From the NCBI RefSeq assembly GCF_004402535.1, contig NZ_SOEY01000028.1, forward strand, positions 186,001-250,000: a DNA stretch of 64,000 nt. Reading direction: 5' to 3'. This DNA comes from Cryobacterium glaciale. Lineage in GTDB: Bacteria; Actinomycetota; Actinomycetes; Actinomycetales; Microbacteriaceae. Of the stretch, positions 59,638 to 64,000 are shown in pieces. The notes below the pieces were generated by a model. The model made no database searches. It was not told the DNA's origin and was given only the letters and a program-made list of their open reading frames with translations. A program made the position numbers and the translations under genes. How positions within the stretch are numbered: the first letter of the stretch is position 1; each line of letters starts with the position of its first letter.

Positions 59638-60629
59638 GCCAGGCCTCCGCGGGGGGTCTGCTCGGGGCGGGGGTCGTCTTCCTGGCTGGCGAAGGCGGCG
59701 GTGACCGGTTCGGCGTCCCAGCGGCCGTAGACCAGCTCGGTGTTCGCGGTGATTTGGGCGGAGAGCAGGGAGACATCCGTTTCGAGGTGGGCGGCCATGC
59801 CGCGCAGCGTGTTGGGCAGCAGGTAGGGCGCATTGGGCCGGCCGCGGTAGGGCAGGGGGGTGAGGAACGGGGCATCCGTTTCTACCAGCAGCAGGTTGCG
59901 GGGGGCGGCGAACAGGGCGGCCCGCAGCATGGACGCGTTCTTGAACGTGACGTTGCCGGCGAAGGACATGTACCAGCCGTGATCGGCGCACAGCCTGGCC
60001 ATGTCGGCGTCGCCGGAGAAGCAGTGGAAGACGGTGCGCTCGGGGGCGCCGACCCGCAGCAGGGTTTCGATCACGGCCTCGTGGGCGTCGCGGTCGTGGA
60101 TCTGCAGCGCGAGGTTGCGCTCCTTGGCGATGCGAATGTGCGCTTCGAAGGAGCGAAACTGGGCGGCACGTCCTTCTTCGGGGGTGCGAAAAAAGTCGAG
60201 TCCGGTCTCGCCGACCGCGACGACGCGCGGCTGCCCGGCGAGTTCGTTGATCACGGCGAGGGCGTCGTCGAGGGTCCCGGCCGTCTCGAGCGCGGGCGCC
60301 TCGTTGGGGTGGATCGCGACGGCGGCGAGCATGCGCGGTTCGATCAGGGCTGCGGCGGCCGACCAGCGTGAGGTTTCAACGTCGCCGCCGACCTGGATCA
60401 CTCCGCGCACGCCGACGCTCGAGGCGCGGTCAAGCTGTTCCCGGTAGCTGAGCGGATGCTCCCCGTCGCTGATTTCGAGATGGGTGTGGTTGTCGTAGAC
60501 GGGCACCGTGAGCGGCTCCGGCAGCGGCGGGTAGCTCAGGTCGCGGCCCGCGGTGTTCTCGCGCTTGCGAATAGCACTGCCGTAACCGTCGACGCCGCCG
60601 CCGAGGCTGACCAGGGAATCACTAGCCAT
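59634..60629 (-). CDS. tatD: TatD-family hydrolase
   Basis: 331 residues. TatD metal sites: DNHTHLEIS (HxH), ETGLDFFR (Glu), QIHDRDAHEAV, FHCFSGDADMARLC and ETDAPFLTPLPYRGRPN. Metal-dependent nuclease. The N-terminal 45 residues precede the barrel and look actinobacterial. ATG at 60629 overlaps the metG stop by eight bases, so it is coupled to metG. Confidence 0.93.
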   Translation of the reverse strand: MASDSLVSLGGGVDGYGSAIRKRENTAGRDLSYPPLPEPLTVPVYDNHTHLEISDGEHPLSYREQLDRASSVGVRGVIQVGGDVETSRWSAAAALIEPRMLAAVAIHPNEAPALETAGTLDDALAVINELAGQPRVVAVGETGLDFFRTPEEGRAAQFRSFEAHIRIAKERNLALQIHDRDAHEAVIETLLRVGAPERTVFHCFSGDADMARLCADHGWYMSFAGNVTFKNASMLRAALFAAPRNLLLVETDAPFLTPLPYRGRPNAPYLLPNTLRGMAAHLETDVSLLSAQITANTELVYGRWDAEPVTAAFASQEDDPRPEQTPRGGLA

Positions 60630-62208
60630 CGGCCGGCTCCACGATCGATTCGATGCGCGGGAACAACGGCTCGAGCGCGCTGACCTGGACGCCCCCGGTC
60701 CACTCCCAGGCGCGGTCGACGCGCTGGTCGGCGAGGGCGCCGTCGCCGCCGAGGGCGGTCCACAGCTTGCCGGTGGCGACCGGAATGACCGGGGACAGCA
60801 GCACGGTGAGGGTTCCGAGGCCGCGCACCGCGGTGTGCAGCACGGTGCCGAGGCGTTCGCGGCTGTCCGGGTTCTTGGCCAGCGCCCACGGCTCCTGCAG
60901 GGTGATGTAGCCGTTGAGCTCGTCGACGAGCTGCCACACGCTCGCGAGGGCGTCGTGAATGGCGAGGGTCTCGATGAACGATGTGGCGGCATCCGTCACA
61001 CGCTGTTCGGTGGCCTGGATGGCCAGGTCCTCGGCCGTGAAGGCGCCGGCTGTGCCTTCAGACAGTGCGGGCACAACGCCGTCGCAGTACCGCACGACCA
61101 TGGCGATCACGCGGGAGGCGAGGTTGCCGAAGCCGTTGGCGAGTTCGGACTGGTAGCGGGCCGAGAGGTCTTCCCAGCTGAACGAGCCGTCCTGCCCGAA
61201 GCTGATGGCGCGCATGAAGTAGTAGCGAAAGGCATCGGAGCCGAAGGTGTCGGTGATCTGGCTCGGGGCGATGCCGGTGAGCTTGGACTTGCTCATCTTC
61301 TCGCCACCGACCAGCAGCCAGCCGTGGCCGAAGACCTGCTTGGGCACCTCGATACCGGCGGCCATCAGCATGGCCGGCCAGATGACCGCGTGAAAGCGCA
61401 GAATGTCCTTGCCGACGATGTGGGTGGCCGGCCAGCGGCTCGCGAACTCCTCGTCGTTCTGGCCATACCCGGCCGCGGTGATGTAGTTCAGCAGCGCGTC
61501 GAACCAGACGTAGACGACGTGTGATTCGTCCCACGGCACCTTGATGCCCCAGTCGAAGCTCGAACGCGAGATCGACAGGTCGGACAGGCCGCGCTTGACG
61601 AAGGACATGACCTCATTGCGGGCCGCTTCCGGCTGCACGAAATCAGGGTTCTCCTCGTAGAGAGCCAGCAGTTGCTCGGCGAAGGCGCTCATCTTGAAGA
61701 AGTAGTTCTTCTCGTGCAGCAGCTCGACCGGCTTGGAGTGGATGGCGCAGACGAGCTGGCCGACGTACTCGCCGGTGCCGTCGACGAGGTCGCTGGTCTG
61801 TTTGTATTCCTCGCAGCCGACGCAGTAGTAGCCCTCGTACTCGCCGGTGTAGATGTGGCCCTCGTCGTGCAGGTGCTGCAGGAACTTCTGCGCGTTCACC
61901 TCGTGACGTTCGTCGGTGGTGCGGATGAAGTCGTCGTTGGCGATGTTGACGGTTTTAAGCAGCGGCTTCCACGCGGTCTCGACCAGGCGGTCAGCCCATT
62001 CCTTCGGCGTGACGCCGTTGGCGATCGCGGTGCGCAGAATCTTCTGGCCGTGTTCGTCCGTGCCGGTGAGCAGCCAGGCGTCATCGCCGGACTGCCGGTG
62101 CCAGCGTGCGAGCACGTCGGCGGCCACCTCGGTGTAGGCGTGCCCGATGTGCGGCACATCATTCACGTAGAAAATGGGCGTGGTGATGTAAAAAGAGCCT
62201 GCGGACAT
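60622..62208 (-). CDS. metG: methionyl-tRNA synthetase
   Basis: 528 residues. Class I motifs HIGHAYTEV (residues 20-23 HIGH) and KMSKSKLTG; zinc-knuckle region YYCVGCEEYKQTSD followed by CAIHSKP; C-terminal helical anticodon domain. It charges tRNA-Met. ATG at 62208. Head of the metG-tatD-rsmA-ispE string, which the convergent arrangement of overlaps suggests is one operon. Confidence 0.97.
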   Translation of the reverse strand: MSAGSFYITTPIFYVNDVPHIGHAYTEVAADVLARWHRQSGDDAWLLTGTDEHGQKILRTAIANGVTPKEWADRLVETAWKPLLKTVNIANDDFIRTTDERHEVNAQKFLQHLHDEGHIYTGEYEGYYCVGCEEYKQTSDLVDGTGEYVGQLVCAIHSKPVELLHEKNYFFKMSAFAEQLLALYEENPDFVQPEAARNEVMSFVKRGLSDLSISRSSFDWGIKVPWDESHVVYVWFDALLNYITAAGYGQNDEEFASRWPATHIVGKDILRFHAVIWPAMLMAAGIEVPKQVFGHGWLLVGGEKMSKSKLTGIAPSQITDTFGSDAFRYYFMRAISFGQDGSFSWEDLSARYQSELANGFGNLASRVIAMVVRYCDGVVPALSEGTAGAFTAEDLAIQATEQRVTDAATSFIETLAIHDALASVWQLVDELNGYITLQEPWALAKNPDSRERLGTVLHTAVRGLGTLTVLLSPVIPVATGKLWTALGGDGALADQRVDRAWEWTGGVQVSALEPLFPRIESIVEPADG

Positions 62209-62248
62209 GCGTTCATCTTATGCGGCGAGCGGACCCTGACGTTTTGTG

Positions 62249-63256
62249 TTACTCGATGTAGGAGCCCTCCGTGACTGGGCCGGCGGTCGAAAGGTGGTGT
62301 CGGTGACCGAACACCGGCGGGAGCGCCTCGCGGTTGGGCGGAACCGGCGGGCGGTTCGGGGCATCCTTGGTGGCCTCGGTCTCGCGCAGGTCGATGCCGT
62401 GCACCTTCTGGTGCGGATACTCCACCGGCATCATGCACAGCACGATTTTGCCGTGGGCGTGTCCAGCTTCCAACTCTCGATAGGCGTCCCGCACTCGTTC
62501 GAGCGGGTAAATGGCCGCGACGGGAATCACGAGCTGATGGTCGGCGATCAGGCTGGCAATCTTTTGGAGAACGACGGTGTCAGTCGAGTCGACATTCATC
62601 AGCACGTTGTCGCCGAGCCGGTTCAGCTCGGCGTCGACGCCGTCTGGCGCGATCCGCTGCAATCGCTCGGCGAATCCTGGACCGTATTCCACCGGGATCA
62701 CGCCGATTTGGCGGAGGTAATCAAAACTGTCCGGGCTGGCGGTGCCGATGACGCGCGCTCCGCGTCGTTTGGCGAGCTGCGCCGCGATCACGCCGACACC
62801 GCCGTGGGCCGCGTGCACGAGCACCGTGCGACCGGGACCGGGGTTTGCACCGGAGACAGCTTGCCAGGCGGTCGCTGCGGCGACATAGAGGCTGCCGGCG
62901 ATCTCCCAGGGCAAACGCTCTGGCTTGTGAATCACGTTCCCGGCCGGAACGGTGACGAAATTCGCCTGCGAACCGCGCACGGTGTGACCAAGCACCGCGT
63001 CGCCGATTTTCCACCCCGTAACGCCCGCTCCGGTGCCTGCGATAAAGCCGGCGAAGTCGCTGCCCTGCCCCGCCGGAAAGTGCGCAGGCCACTCCTTGTC
63101 GAGTCGGCCTTCCCGGATGCTGGACTCGCCCGGATTCAGTCCTGCCGCCATGACCTCGACGACTACCTCGCCGACACCAGGTACAGGCGTGGTTATCTCA
63201 ACCAGATCGAGAACTTCCGGCCCCCCATAGCGGGAGAATTGCACCGAGTGCCACAT
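62249..63256 (-). CDS. MDR-family NAD(P)H-dependent oxidoreductase, shortened
   Basis: 335 residues of the quinone oxidoreductase-like MDR group: YGGPEVLDLVEITTPVPGVGEV, AAGLNPGESSIREG, GQGSDFAGFIAGTG, NADPH motif VLVHAAHGGVGVIAAQLAKRRGARVIGTAS, and YPLERVRDAYRELEAGHAHGKIVL. Between VDAELNRLGDN and IASLIADHQL the usual segment with a Rossmann strand (about 40-45 residues in relatives) seems missing, and the last 45 residues are an unusual Pro/His-rich tail. It may be altered or inactive. ATG at 63256, no zinc-ligand cysteines. Confidence 0.75.
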   Translation of the reverse strand: MWHSVQFSRYGGPEVLDLVEITTPVPGVGEVVVEVMAAGLNPGESSIREGRLDKEWPAHFPAGQGSDFAGFIAGTGAGVTGWKIGDAVLGHTVRGSQANFVTVPAGNVIHKPERLPWEIAGSLYVAAATAWQAVSGANPGPGRTVLVHAAHGGVGVIAAQLAKRRGARVIGTASPDSFDYLRQIGVIPVEYGPGFAERLQRIAPDGVDAELNRLGDNVLMNVDSTDTVVLQKIASLIADHQLVIPVAAIYPLERVRDAYRELEAGHAHGKIVLCMMPVEYPHQKVHGIDLRETEATKDAPNRPPVPPNREALPPVFGHRHHLSTAGPVTEGSYIE

Positions 63257-63305
63257 AAAAACCTCCCGAGGTTAGTCGCAACCGCGCGACTCGCGCTTAG
63301 CGAAA

Positions 63306-64000
63306 TTAACGCTGAGGAAGGATCGGGTATTCCGATTTTTTCACGGCAACCTTGCCGGGGCCGGCCTTGGCCTGCAGCGCGTGTTCGTACAGTTGGCGTT
63401 TTCCGAGGCCGCTGGCCGCCGACACGTCGGCCGCAGCCTCCTTCAAACGGATGCCGCCCGCCACCAGGTCGAGTACCTCGGCCACACCCATGGCGAGGTC
63501 CAGCACCCGAACTTCAGCGCCCGCGACGACGATGCAGATTTCGCCGCGCACGCCCGCCGCCGCCCACTCGGCCAGCTCTGCCGCCGTGCCACGCTTGACC
63601 TCTTCGAAGAACTTCGTCAGTTCCCGGCAGACCACGACGCGGCGGTCGTCGCCGAGCGTGGCGGCGAGGTCGGTCAGCGAATCGGCCAGACGGTTGGGCG
63701 ATTCGAAGAACACCATGGTGCGGCGTTCGGCGGCGAGGTCACGCAGCAGCTTGACCCGTTCGCCGTGCTTTCGCGGCAGGAACCCTTCGAAGGTGAACCG
63801 GTCGGTCGGCAGCCCGGAGACGGCGAGTGCGGTCAGTACGGCGGACGGACCGGGCAGGGCGGTGACCTGCACGCCGGCCGCCACCGCGGCATCCACCAGA
63901 TGAAAGCCAGGATCGGACACGGTCGGCATTCCGGCGTCGCTCAGCACCAGGATGTCCACGTCGCGGGCCAGTTCCACGAGTTCGGCCGCCTTACCGCGTT
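63306..64000 (-). CDS. rsmI: 16S rRNA 2'-O-methyltransferase RsmI (cut by window end)
   Basis: The C-terminal ~231 residues are visible. They include [23 protein letters not shown] (SAM-binding part of the tetrapyrrole-methylase fold), [65 protein letters not shown] and a C-terminal helical domain. RsmI methylates C1402 of 16S rRNA. The N-terminal glycine-rich motif lies outside the window. Convergent or unlinked to the MDR gene, 49 bases away on the same strand. Confidence 0.95.
   Translation of the reverse strand, partial: RGKAAELVELARDVDILVLSDAGMPTVSDPGFHLVDAAVAAGVQVTALPGPSAVLTALAVSGLPTDRFTFEGFLPRKHGERVKLLRDLAAERRTMVFFESPNRLADSLTDLAATLGDDRRVVVCRELTKFFEEVKRGTAAELAEWAAAGVRGEICIVVAGAEVRVLDLAMGVAEVLDLVAGGIRLKEAAADVSAASGLGKRQLYEHALQAKAGPGKVAVKKSEYPILPQR

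Noticed and set aside
57805-59730. Plus-strand open frame of about 640 codons
   Set aside because: It runs antisense to ispE and rsmA, both intact with all catalytic motifs.

Overview
The window is a high-GC chromosomal segment of an actinobacterium, most likely a member of the Microbacteriaceae (order Micrococcales; Cryobacterium-like is my best guess, from protein flavour only). Supporting signs are the many GTG starts, a mycothiol-dependent-isomerase family protein, the housekeeping order rplY-pth-mfd-(mazG)-eno-ftsB-DUF501, MEP-pathway ispE, and the gene strings metG-tatD-rsmA-ispE-(ABC-F) and glmU-prs.

Layout. 1-3.1 kb: an ABC importer of the polyamine/iron type (ATPase cut by the window edge, two permeases, lipoprotein receptor). 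3.2-12.7 kb: a YcaQ/AlkZ-like glycosylase, lemA-htpX, an ABC exporter pair, a GH1-fold protein lacking the usual nucleophile, a large Ig-like/polytopic membrane protein and a Ppx/GppA phosphatase. 12.7-26.3 kb: an accessory stretch of small, mostly single genes (GNATs, MocR and EamA transporter, methyltransferase, RelBE-type toxin-antitoxin, MarR-hydrolase pair, mycothiol-type isomerase, SRPBCC-ArsR-DinB operon), several broken genes, and a wrecked tyrosine integrase beside a tRNA-Leu gene; I read it as a decayed genomic island or recombination hot spot. 26.4-33.7 kb: NDH-2, a membrane-anchored subtilisin translationally chained to DUF501 and ftsB, eno, hisS and a ferritin. 33.8-44.8 kb: ABC exporter pair, mazG, nhaA, a duplicated mfd 3' end flanking one extra gene, mfd, pth and rplY. 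45-49.4 kb: a complete gluconate module (regulator, permease, kinase, 6-phosphogluconate dehydrogenase). 49.4-64 kb: prs, glmU, tRNA-Gln, a MarR regulator, the methionine importer metQ-metN-metI, an ABC-F ATPase, ispE, rsmA, tatD, metG, an MDR oxidoreductase and rsmI (cut by the window edge).

The genes that work together are the gluconate module (uptake, phosphorylation and entry into the pentose phosphate pathway, with a FadR/GntR-type regulator converging on the permease), metQNI, the two ATPase/permease exporter pairs, lemA-htpX, and the ftsB-DUF501-subtilisin chain. Features I could not explain by ordinary annotation are a set of long, sequence-unrelated intergenic hairpins that all carry GCGAAA, a strongly over-represented heptamer CGGATGC/GCATCCG, two small dispersed intergenic repeats in the accessory region, a class-I-shaped tRNA-Leu(UAA), and two genes whose natural start appears to be CTG. 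No CRISPR array, rRNA operon, intact insertion sequence or intact prophage was seen.
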